25,780 bases of DNA from an uncultured Chlorobiaceae bacterium (GTDB taxonomy: Bacteria > Bacteroidota > Chlorobiia > Chlorobiales > Chlorobiaceae): NCBI GenBank assembly GCA_903917955.1, contig CAIXCO010000048.1, positions 1 to 25,780 on the forward strand, given 5' to 3'. This document shows, piece by piece, positions 7,821-14,715 of the stretch. The position numbers were made by a program, and so were the translations under genes. How positions within the stretch are numbered: the stretch's first letter is position 1; every line of letters starts with the position of its first letter. The notes below the pieces were generated by a model. The model saw only the letters and a list, made by a program, of their open reading frames with translations, had not been told where the DNA came from and did not search any database.

Positions 7821-9050
7821 TTATCGAAAAGGGCGAGACCTGTTCCGTTGCTTATTGACAAGGGTAAACTTGTCGAGGCGCGCACTGGGTTTTACCAGCT
7901 TTAACCACCAGGGCGAAAGGTGCCTGGCGAGTATGGTACGACGCAAGGAGTAGGTGTGGTAGTGCCTCATCAGGCCAAGGTAAGAGTTAATGCTGCTCTG
8001 AAAAGCTGCTCGCTCTGCATGGTAGGGTTTATGGCGTTGTGCGATGCGGTTATAGGTCAAAAGAGCACGATAAAAGTTGCCTTTGGTACGGTTGGCAACA
8101 TAGATTCTCCGGGGCTTGATAATAACTCCCAGATAGTTGACTCCCTGCGAGTAATGCTCAAGAAAAATTTTATGGGGATGCAATGTCAAACCAAGTTCCC
8201 GCTTCAAATACATGCGTATGATCGGCAAAAGGGAATGCAAAACTCCCCTGCTGTGGTGAACCGCAACACAATCATCAACGTAGCGACCATAGTATCGCAA
8301 GCTGAGGGTGTGTTTCATGAAATGATCAAAGCCATTGAGATAGAAGTTGGCAAAAACCTGGCTGGTCAAATTACCAATCGGCAAACCACACCCTGGACGG
8401 GAGTAAAAAAGGCTTTTGTCGTCCGGCAGCCCTTTCCAGTTTGCACGCCTGCCCTTGATGATACAGTTGGCCGCCGGATCGTAAAAAACAACCTTGCGGC
8501 ATAGCTCAAGAAGAGTCGGACGGTCTGGAAGATAGTAGTTCGACCTGATAAACAGCTCCAATTGATGGTAAAGGCGTTTACGGTCGATGCTCATAAAAAA
8601 GCCCTTGATGTCGATCTTTAAAATCCAGCAATCACGGCTGTAGTTTCGAGAACATTGCCGGATAAACCGGTCAAGGCGCTCAATGCCTTTATGTGTTCCT
8701 TTCCCCTTGCGGCAGGAGTAGCTGTCGGCAATAAACTCTTTTTCAAACAATCCGTTCAGTTTATTGATAATGAGATGGTGCACTACACGATCACGAAAAT
8801 CAGCCGCAAATATCTCTCGTTTGACAGGTTTATCGACAATAAAGGCTATGGAGTTTCCAGGCTGGTAATTGCCATTATTAATCTCTTCACAGAGAAAAAT
8901 GAGATTTTGCTCATAATCAAGTTCAAATGCCATAGCATTTTGTGTCTTTCGCTTATGACGACGGCAACTTTCGTAAGCTTCAAACAGCTCGGCAAGAGCG
9001 ATTGGCGCAGGTGGAAAGAGTTCGAGTTGCAATGGCAAGGGTTCCCTCAT
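7821..9050 (-). CDS. DGR reverse transcriptase
   Basis: A 409-aa reverse transcriptase that would copy TR RNA with errors at adenines, for transfer into the VRs. Palm motifs: WILKIDIKGFF with Asp147, GLPIGNLTSQ (222-231), and YVDD (257-260, catalytic Asp259 and Asp260). The IGNLTSQ box is the hallmark of DGR enzymes; group II intron and retron enzymes carry different residues there. There is no maturase or endonuclease domain, and the length fits DGR enzymes. The C-terminus is basic (KPSARLDKF...RNRSRPFR), likely binding nucleic acid. The start ATG at 9050 has no clear ribosome site and is preceded by a hairpin at 9057-9082. It follows TR by 53 bp, the common avd-TR-RT order. Confidence 0.96.
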   Translation of the reverse strand: MREPLPLQLELFPPAPIALAELFEAYESCRRHKRKTQNAMAFELDYEQNLIFLCEEINNGNYQPGNSIAFIVDKPVKREIFAADFRDRVVHHLIINKLNGLFEKEFIADSYSCRKGKGTHKGIERLDRFIRQCSRNYSRDCWILKIDIKGFFMSIDRKRLYHQLELFIRSNYYLPDRPTLLELCRKVVFYDPAANCIIKGRRANWKGLPDDKSLFYSRPGCGLPIGNLTSQVFANFYLNGFDHFMKHTLSLRYYGRYVDDCVAVHHSRGVLHSLLPIIRMYLKRELGLTLHPHKIFLEHYSQGVNYLGVIIKPRRIYVANRTKGNFYRALLTYNRIAQRHKPYHAERAAFQSSINSYLGLMRHYHTYSLRRTILARHLSPWWLKLVKPSARLDKFTLVNKQRNRSRPFR

Positions 9051-9056
9051 GTATAA

Positions 9057-9082
9057 CGCCCGGAGAGGATTTCATCCGGGCG
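9057..9082. promoter_or_regulatory. Hairpin between TR and RT start
   Basis: An 8-bp perfect inverted repeat (CGCCCGGA / TCCGGGCG) with a 10-nt loop ends 6 bp before the RT start codon. In BPP-1 the stretch between TR and RT is part of the functional TR RNA, so this could be an RNA fold needed for priming, or it could limit RT translation. No T-run follows on the minus strand. Confidence 0.45.
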
Positions 9083-9103
9083 ATACACTTGCTTGTTCAA
9101 AAC

Positions 9104-9245
9104 CCCGGACAGGCCGCACCCGCCACTCGTTGTTCTTGTTGTTGTTGTTCTGGTTCCCGTTGTCGAAATTCTGGTTCCATGCGTTGTTTGCATTGTTCTC
9201 CGTAGAACTCCAGTAGACGCCGGAAGCAAAACCGCCAACAGCACT
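9104..9245 (-). repeat. DGR template repeat (TR)
   Basis: A noncoding donor copy of the VRs. In coding sense it reads in the VP frame with 14 Asn codons (12 AAC, 2 AAT) placed at the sites that vary in VP1 and VP2; the 72-bp core 9129-9200 contains 36 template adenines by hand count. Identity with both VRs is complete outside adenines. The frame is open for 78 codons from 9308, but this follows from matching the VP frame and is not evidence of a gene. The base next to the 3' end differs from the VRs (GGGG versus GGGC on the coding strand), and the VR hairpin flank is missing, consistent with TR being donor only. Confidence 0.96.
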
Positions 9246-9398
9246 ATCGCAAAGATGTTGGTATACACCAAAAGCGCTTTCAGTGCATTTTCCTTTACAG
9301 CGCCCCAATCTTCAATGTTGGTCACAGATTGGCGCCCAGTCTCTTTACCGCTTTTGAACAAAGCCTTGCTCGCTTCCGCCGACCTTGACCGATGGAAT

Positions 9399-9752
9399 TC
9401 AGGCACCTTTCACCATTCCGGCATTACGCCATCCGGTGATTTGTTTACCAATCCCTTCCATGAGCCCCGCAATTTCGGCTTGTTTTTTCATGGGCAGAAT
9501 TTTCAGATCAACACATAATCTCACCTCCAGTTTAAGGATTTCAAAATCGTCAAGAAAGAGTTCAAGATACTCTGTCTTGCTTTTGGCCTTGTTGGCCCTG
9601 TAGATACTCCTGACCAGCACCAGGCTGTCGCGCTTGAGATCCTGACCCAGAGTGTACTTGTATTCACGCGGAAAATCTCTGGTGTACTCAAAAATTTTCA
9701 AAATCAGGGAGTAGACATCACGGTAAACCGGTAGATCGTAATAGAGAGCCAT
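9399..9752 (-). CDS. avd: DGR accessory variability determinant, Avd-like four-helix bundle protein
   Basis: A 117-aa mostly helical, charged protein of the four-helix-bundle (23S rRNA intervening-sequence protein) family. In DGRs, Avd forms a pentamer that binds the RT and TR RNA and is needed for mutagenic homing. Features: MALYYDLPVYRDVYSLILKI N-terminus, a central DFPREYKYTLGQDLKRD segment typical of the family, and a basic end. ATG 9752 is chosen because the family starts there; the frame is open to 9779, but those residues would be coded by the VR2 flank hairpin. Notably the ATGGC start lies inside the 85-bp block that is copied next to VR1. It sits between VP2 and TR, the canonical place. 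No good ribosome site is seen. Confidence 0.88.
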   Translation of the reverse strand: MALYYDLPVYRDVYSLILKIFEYTRDFPREYKYTLGQDLKRDSLVLVRSIYRANKAKSKTEYLELFLDDFEILKLEVRLCVDLKILPMKKQAEIAGLMEGIGKQITGWRNAGMVKGA

Positions 9753-9832
9753 ACCAAAAATATTTTTAACAGGGGGCAAAAGCCCCCTGTACCCCCAGAG
9801 GTTAATTGTTAAATGGATAAATGGTTAAAAAG
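9748..9832 (-). repeat. DGR target-site flank of VR2 (85 bp, with hairpin)
   Basis: Counterpart of 6731-6815, with one mismatch. The hairpin at 9769-9790 has a 9-bp stem and 4-nt loop identical to that beside VR1. It covers the VP2 stop codon, the VP2-avd spacer and the first five bases of avd. The order VP2-VR2-flank-avd is the usual DGR arrangement, so this copy is likely the original and the VR1 flank the derived one (inference). Confidence 0.85.
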
Positions 9833-11798
9833 CCCGGACAGGCCGCACCCGCCACTCGTAGTCCTTGTAGTAGTAGTACTGGAACCCGTAGTCGAAATTC
9901 TGGAACCATGCGAGGTACGCATCGTACTCCGTAGAACTCCAGTAGACGCCGGAAGCAAAACCGCCAACAGCACTCCTGTTGATATAAAGCTGGTTCAACT
10001 CGCTCTTGCTTGGCAAATACCAGTCATCCTTACCACCACCCCTGTATGCCCTTGCCACTGCTGCAGCGCTGTTGGGAAACGTTGCGGCAGGGTATTTTGC
10101 CAATATATTGTCGGTATTGGCTTTACCTTCACCTATTCTTGTACTGGTATTTAACAACTCCTGACATGCATAATCGCTCTTGTTTTCATTTTCATATTGG
10201 CCGGTACTCCAGCGATATTCACCTGTTATTAACTTTCCAGTCCAAGCGTCAGTGTATGGAGTGCTTATGTCTGTTTTGGCTGCAATCAAGCCGTGTTGCT
10301 CTCCCTCAACATAACCTTTGTCCCCCGGCTGAAAAATATAGGCTACTTTACCCCCACCATACTCATCGCCGATTTTCAGCTTTCCGTGACGGTACTCATC
10401 TGTCACTTTAGTCAAAAAGCTTTTTACTTTTTGCCATGATTCAAAAGGGTTTTCACTCGTCACTTCATTAAAATCGGAGCGAAACCATGGTTGTTCTTGC
10501 CTGTTGATCGTTTCCAGCCGAACTTTTTCAACAGCGTCATTGTTGGTTTTCGGCAACTGAAGTGTCGCAAGCTGCTTGCTACTGAAAAATGCCTGCTCCC
10601 AATTTGTGGCATATCTGATCCGGAAAAGATTCATCTCTTTTGCCTCCCTGAAATTGGCAAAGCGAAGATCTGTGCTCTGAAAATTGGTATACACACCGAA
10701 AATTGCTCCCTCAAAATTGGCTGAGGGAAGGTCAGCTTCCTCAAAATTGGCACCAGCAAGAGTTGCTCCCTGAAGTTTCGCGTTGCCAAGTTTTGCTCCC
10801 TGAAGTTTTGCGTTCCTCAAGTCAGCTTGCTGGAGATTGGCTCCAGCAAGGATTGCTTTCTGCAAAAACGCTTCGCTGAGATGTGCGCCCTGAAGATTGG
10901 CATCCCGAATAATTGCGCCTTGCAGCCTTGCTCCGATGAGGTAGGCCCCCTGAAGATTGGCGTTATTCATGTCGGCACCAGCCATATCGAGCCCTTGAAG
11001 CCATGCTCCATGAAGATCTTCCCGCTGGAGATCGAGCGGACGGCGGAATGATTCAGAAAAAAATGAACCAATGACCGAGAACGTGACAAGCGCTCCAAAG
11101 AGTACCCATCGAGAGAAATTCCAGAACCGCCGTTTTGAATGGGATGGTACTTCGGATTCTGATGTTGAATCGGTCCCACGCTTGATCCACAGAAAAAGCA
11201 GTGAAAGCGTGACAACAGAGTCGAAGATATAAAAGGGAAGAATGAACTCCCTGAGGGCAAAAGCCTTACGGGCCATAATCCACAAGGTCAGTGGCACAAA
11301 CCAGTAAAAAACAAGATTGGTGAAGAAGCGTGGCAGAGGTTCGGTAAAGCTGAAAATAACGGGAATGCTCTCGATTGTTGGCTCATCGTCAGGGCTTTTT
11401 GTATTCTTGAGATGCAGGCGCTCTCTTTCGAGTTGTAACCAGTGACCATAAACAATGTGCAGGTATGACAAAATGATAACAAGGAGAAATGGGGCTACGC
11501 GCAGAAAGCTCTGAAAAGAGATGGCAGTGCCAACTACCGGGGTTTGAATGGTTATATTGGCAACAAGAAGCGATTTGTCAGATTCGCCAAAAACCTTGAG
11601 CAAACAGTAAAACCCGATGCCGAGCAGCGCAAACATGGTTTTATTGATCGTTTTGGCATAGCTCTCACGCAGTTGCCTGATACTCTCCCGGTGACGGGAA
11701 TCTTTGGGTGTCACAGGATACCGTAAGCGCCTCGGAGACCGGTTTTTGCCAGTGATTCTTTTGTGACTCCAGTGCGCCATGGTGTTCTGTTTGGTCAT
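9825..11798 (-). CDS. Membrane pentapeptide-repeat DGR variable protein (VP2)
   Basis: A 657-aa protein. A basic N-terminus is followed by about five hydrophobic segments (near residues 53-70, 94-117, 158-176, 184-205, 229-247), pentapeptide repeats of the A(N/D)LQGA type (about 255-385), a linker, and a DUF1566/Lcl lectin-like domain (about 475-657) ending in VR2. Its lectin core (IGDEYGGGKVAY, DDWYLPSKSELNQLY) is clearly related to VP1 but carries an insertion of about 50 residues. Positive charges before segments 1, 3 and 5 suggest N-in topology, and five segments would place repeats and variable domain outside the cytoplasm; with four true segments they would be inside. A G-rich ribosome site (AAGGGGGG) precedes ATG 11798. 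It is the first gene of the minus-strand block, divergent from ynbE. Ligand unknown. Confidence 0.9.
   Translation of the reverse strand: MTKQNTMAHWSHKRITGKNRSPRRLRYPVTPKDSRHRESIRQLRESYAKTINKTMFALLGIGFYCLLKVFGESDKSLLVANITIQTPVVGTAISFQSFLRVAPFLLVIILSYLHIVYGHWLQLERERLHLKNTKSPDDEPTIESIPVIFSFTEPLPRFFTNLVFYWFVPLTLWIMARKAFALREFILPFYIFDSVVTLSLLFLWIKRGTDSTSESEVPSHSKRRFWNFSRWVLFGALVTFSVIGSFFSESFRRPLDLQREDLHGAWLQGLDMAGADMNNANLQGAYLIGARLQGAIIRDANLQGAHLSEAFLQKAILAGANLQQADLRNAKLQGAKLGNAKLQGATLAGANFEEADLPSANFEGAIFGVYTNFQSTDLRFANFREAKEMNLFRIRYATNWEQAFFSSKQLATLQLPKTNNDAVEKVRLETINRQEQPWFRSDFNEVTSENPFESWQKVKSFLTKVTDEYRHGKLKIGDEYGGGKVAYIFQPGDKGYVEGEQHGLIAAKTDISTPYTDAWTGKLITGEYRWSTGQYENENKSDYACQELLNTSTRIGEGKANTDNILAKYPAATFPNSAAAVARAYRGGGKDDWYLPSKSELNQLYINRSAVGGFASGVYWSSTEYDAYLAWFQNFDYGFQYYYYKDYEWRVRPVRAF
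9833..9974 (-). repeat. DGR variable repeat VR2 (3' end of pentapeptide protein gene)
   Basis: 142 bp aligned without gaps to TR. I count 17 differences, all at TR adenines: 13 A-to-T, 3 A-to-G, 1 A-to-C. One is silent (an Ala codon). Thirteen of 14 template Asn codons are changed, to eight Tyr, two Phe, two Asp and one Leu, giving a strongly aromatic face. Ends are identical to TR and VR1. Confidence 0.95.
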
Positions 11799-11997
11799 GA
11801 TTATGCATCCCCCCCCTTCATGACAATATCAACCTGATAATGCGGCTTTCAAAAAGAAAAAGAACCGTGCGGATACTTTTGTTCTTCGCGGCAAAGAGAG
11901 TCGCCCACCCCATTCCCCTCTTGCTGGCCAAGAGAGAAATGTCGATATTGCTTTTCAATCAAGAGCAACAAACCTTGTAACAGAAGGAAAAAGAGCA
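11799..11997. promoter_or_regulatory. Divergent intergenic region VP2 / ynbE
   Basis: This 199-bp gap must hold the promoters of both the DGR block and the ydb operon. On the minus strand TTGAAA (complement of 11847-11852) and TATTGT (complement of 11823-11828) are 18 bp apart and resemble a sigma-70 promoter, but the predicted start would leave almost no leader before the ribosome site. On the plus strand an AGAAGGA ribosome site precedes ynbE. Promoter calls here are weak. Confidence 0.3.
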
Positions 11998-12201
11998 ATG
12001 AATAAAGCAGCCACGGGTATGCTGGCGCTTCTCTCTCTCTCAGTTGGTGCATTTGTGACAGGTTGCAGCCCGACGGTGAAAATTGAGGCCCCCGACAAAC
12101 CCATTGTCATTAACATGAACATCAGGATTGATCACGAAATCAGAATCAAGGTCGACCGTGAGCTCGACTCACTGCTTGACACCAAAAAAGGCTTATTTTA
12201 A
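11998..12201 (+). CDS. ynbE: YnbE-like small lipoprotein
   Basis: A 67-aa lipoprotein: hydrophobic signal and lipobox VTGC with the lipidated Cys at residue 23, then a short acidic/basic region with INMNIRIDHEIRIKVDREL. YnbE in Enterobacteria is an outer-membrane lipoprotein that works with YdbH to form a bridge for phospholipid transport between membranes. A good ribosome site AGAAGGA lies upstream. ydbL follows after 18 bp and ydbH overlaps that, so the three form an operon; the gene order differs from E. coli (ydbH-ynbE-ydbL). Confidence 0.88.
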   Translation: MNKAATGMLALLSLSVGAFVTGCSPTVKIEAPDKPIVINMNIRIDHEIRIKVDRELDSLLDTKKGLF

Positions 12202-12219
12202 CCCGGGAGGAACGGAACA

Positions 12220-12567
12220 ATGAGAACCATTCGAACCATAGTGTCAAAAACGGCACTGCTCATGATGCTGATAATGAGTATGGCCGCAGCGGTCTTTGCG
12301 CTTGACTTGCAAACCGCTCGTTCAAGCGGACTGGCCGGAGAGGTTGACAACGGCCTTCTTGCCATTCCTCCCGGAGCGGCCAGTGAGGCCCGTCCACTGA
12401 TTGAAACCATTAACAATTCCCGTCGTGCCGAGTATGCAAACGTTGCGGCAAAGAACAACCTGACAATTGAGGTGGTTGGCGGGATGATGTTCCAGAAAAT
12501 CTATACCCGTCTTCCAGCAGGAACGTGGGTGCAGATTGAGGGGAAATGGGCAAAGAAGGCGCAGTAG
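12220..12567 (+). CDS. ydbL: YdbL-like periplasmic protein (DUF1318)
   Basis: A 115-aa exported protein with an N-terminal signal peptide (hydrophobic residues about 10-27, cleavage plausible after VFA or nearby). The mature part shows the DUF1318 pattern: LQTARSSGLAGEVDNGLLAI, INNSRRAEYANVAAKN and a C-terminal WVQIEGKW. In E. coli YdbL is a periplasmic partner that modulates the YdbH-YnbE lipid bridge. The ribosome site GGGAGGAA is strong. The end overlaps the ydbH start by 22 bp. Confidence 0.9.
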   Translation: MRTIRTIVSKTALLMMLIMSMAAAVFALDLQTARSSGLAGEVDNGLLAIPPGAASEARPLIETINNSRRAEYANVAAKNNLTIEVVGGMMFQKIYTRLPAGTWVQIEGKWAKKAQ

Positions 12568-14711
12568 GCAAAAAAAAGAGAGGCTCTTTGCAATGGCTGA
12601 GGCGCATCCTGTTTGCCATGCTTCTACTGCTGGCCCTTTTTCCGGCAGCAGCGTGGTTTTTTTTTCCTTGGTATGCACAGTCACTGACTGATCGTGCTCT
12701 TGCAGGGAAACCCTTTCATCTTGAAGTTTCTGGCGTGGGGTTGCCGGATTTTTCCGGGGTGAAATTTCGCTCGATGCGGCTGCTCTTTGCCGCACCGCCC
12801 GACGGTTGCAGTGGGGCTGCCGCTTACACGCTTGTGCTCACCGACGGATTGCTCTCCTGGCGTGTCGAAAAACCTGACACTCCTGCTGCACAAGCTCTTT
12901 TGCCACAAGCGTTCAAGGCTGCTGTCACCCTCAAGGCTGATTCACTCACTCTGAAGCCAGAGAGTGGGGCTTTTGTTGTTGGTGACCGCAAACCAGCAAT
13001 AACCGTTAGCGTAGCCATTTCCCACATGAACGGCCTTGCATTCTCTGTTAAACCGCTCTCTGCAGGGTACTTCATCGACCAGGCTACAGTCACAAGTGGC
13101 AAGCTTAGGCTTGAGGGAGTGAGCTTCAATGCGAGGCTCAGTGCCGCAAAAAAATGGCAGCAGCCCAGGGATTCCGTGCATGTTGCAAAGCTTATCAGTG
13201 ACGGGAAAGAGATGCCTGTAAGTAACTTTAAGGCACTCTTTGGCTCTGGGCGTGATCCCCTCAACCCCTGCACTCTGATGTTCACCGACTGCTCTGCGGA
13301 TCTCTTTGGATGGAAAGCCACAACAGAGCAGATTGCCTTTGACCTGAAAGAGAAAAGTTCCCGATTCGCCCTCAGCATGGAGGATATCCCGCTTGCGAAA
13401 CTACCGGGTTTTGGGGGCGGTGGCATCAACACACCTTTTGCAGTCGGTCGGGTAAGCGGGGTTATTCCCGTTGACTTCCGGGATTCAATGCTGATTGTGC
13501 GTAATGCAAAGGTCATTACCGGAAAGGGCACAAGCCTTCTTTTTTACACCCGCGAGAGGATGCCCTACCTCTCTTTCGATATGGGTGGTGGTGAAGTGAT
13601 TAAAAATCTTGATGCAAGAATAGTGCTCAACAGCCGGAACGAAAAACATTCGGGGCTTGCGATGAGCGGCATGTCGGCAACACTCTTTGGCGGAAGAGTC
13701 ACCTCAACCCCTGTAAGCTTTGAGTCTTCAACCAGCACCATAGGGCTGACCCTGAAGTTCGACAAGGTTAATGCTCTTGAGCGGGTTCGCCTGCACGGCG
13801 ATTTCGGGGGCTCCCTCAAGGGGGAAGTAAACGGGACTCTTCCGCTCAGCATCTCAAAAGGAGGCTTCTCAATACGCAATGCGCAGGTGCAATCTTCCGG
13901 CAGGGGCCAGCTTACCTTGGCTCCGCTGGTAACACAAAACAATGCAGAGAGCTCTGTTTTCGGCAGAGAGAGAACCGATGTAGATTATACCTTCAGCGAG
14001 CCAGAGCTGCTCATTAACCGTTCATTCGACGGATCGACCACCATCGACTTCAGCCTGAAAAACGTACTGCGCCGAACCGATGGTGGTGAGCTGCTGCTCC
14101 TCTCGCCCAGGGGCAAGCTCATGCTGTTGCATAACCGCAAAAACCTCAATATAGCCTCCCTTTCAAATTTCAGTGCAGGAGTATTTGGCGGAAAAATAGC
14201 CGTCGAGCATATCGACTATGATATGGCCAAAAAGAGTGGCGAAACCGTGCTGCAGATCAACAACATCCCGATCCAGAAGCTGCTTGAGCTTCAGGGTACA
14301 AGCAAGCTCTATGCAACCGGAAATGTAATGGGGAGTATTCCAGTAAAAATGAGTGGCGAGCTGTTTGAAATCATGAATGGAGGGGTGAATGCCGAGCAGT
14401 CGGGCCAGATTATCTATGCCACGACTCCAGAAGAGCGAGCGGCAGCAAATCAGGGGCTCCGGGTCACCTACGAGGCGCTCTCTAACTTTCTCTACGCAGA
14501 GTTGCTCTCCACAATCACCATGGCCCGGGATGGCACATCAACCATAGCCATACAGCTCAAGGGGAACAACCCCGAATTTCAGGGCGGGCGGCCTGTGGAA
14601 CTGAACCTCAAGGTCGAACAAAATTTGCTCGACCTCATGCGCAGCCTCTCACTCGCATCGAATATTGAACAATCCATCTCCAAAAAGGCGCTTCAACGGC
14701 AAAAAAAATAG
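12546..14711 (+). CDS. ydbH: YdbH-like AsmA-family intermembrane lipid-transport protein
   Basis: A 721-aa protein with an N-terminal membrane anchor (about residues 19-42) and a long beta-rich periplasmic region, as in the AsmA-like YdbH family, shorter than E. coli YdbH (about 880 aa). The C-terminal part (GQIIYATTPEERAAANQGL, ALSNFLYAELLSTITMARDG, LNLKVEQNLLDLMRSL) is the conserved YdbH end. Such proteins form hydrophobic channels carrying phospholipids from inner to outer membrane, partly redundant with TamB and YhdP. The start ATG 12546 has GAGGGGAA just upstream and lies inside the ydbL end. The gene ends 4 bp from the end of the convergent kinase gene, with no terminator seen. Confidence 0.87.
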   Translation: MGKEGAVGKKKRGSLQWLRRILFAMLLLLALFPAAAWFFFPWYAQSLTDRALAGKPFHLEVSGVGLPDFSGVKFRSMRLLFAAPPDGCSGAAAYTLVLTDGLLSWRVEKPDTPAAQALLPQAFKAAVTLKADSLTLKPESGAFVVGDRKPAITVSVAISHMNGLAFSVKPLSAGYFIDQATVTSGKLRLEGVSFNARLSAAKKWQQPRDSVHVAKLISDGKEMPVSNFKALFGSGRDPLNPCTLMFTDCSADLFGWKATTEQIAFDLKEKSSRFALSMEDIPLAKLPGFGGGGINTPFAVGRVSGVIPVDFRDSMLIVRNAKVITGKGTSLLFYTRERMPYLSFDMGGGEVIKNLDARIVLNSRNEKHSGLAMSGMSATLFGGRVTSTPVSFESSTSTIGLTLKFDKVNALERVRLHGDFGGSLKGEVNGTLPLSISKGGFSIRNAQVQSSGRGQLTLAPLVTQNNAESSVFGRERTDVDYTFSEPELLINRSFDGSTTIDFSLKNVLRRTDGGELLLLSPRGKLMLLHNRKNLNIASLSNFSAGVFGGKIAVEHIDYDMAKKSGETVLQINNIPIQKLLELQGTSKLYATGNVMGSIPVKMSGELFEIMNGGVNAEQSGQIIYATTPEERAAANQGLRVTYEALSNFLYAELLSTITMARDGTSTIAIQLKGNNPEFQGGRPVELNLKVEQNLLDLMRSLSLASNIEQSISKKALQRQKK

Positions 14712-14715
14712 CGGT

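Larger units (their letters stand above)
9051..9398 (-). ncRNA. Probable TR RNA region between avd and RT
   Basis: The 348 bp between avd and RT hold TR plus a 153-bp leader (9246-9398) and a 53-bp tail. No credible protein is encoded. The leader holds an imperfect stem at 9300-9335 (7 bp, CCAATCT/AGATTGG, then 3 bp after a 2-nt bulge). The DGR template is transcribed as part of a longer structured RNA in studied systems; the exact ends here cannot be read from sequence and the boundaries given are simply the gene borders. Confidence 0.6.

Noticed and set aside
4606..9050. Retron of the Ec78 type (RT plus PtuA plus PtuB)
   Set aside because: The RT carries the DGR box IGNLTSQ, has a TR with two adenine-mutated VRs and an Avd gene, and a separate TIR gene lies between RT and ptuA. 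No retron msr/msd structure is seen next to the RT.
9072..9308. 78-codon minus-strand frame over the TR as a small lectin-like gene
   Set aside because: It exists because the TR copies the VP reading frame; its upstream residues have no family resemblance and the TR is a noncoding donor.
9047..9406. 119-codon minus-strand frame between avd and RT
   Set aside because: It reads the TR in the wrong frame, producing Thr/Arg repeats, and resembles no protein family.
6816..9974. Three similar repeats as CRISPR or transposon ends
   Set aside because: Copies are kilobases apart, same orientation, placed at gene 3' ends and differ only at adenines; no spacers, transposase or inverted ends are present.
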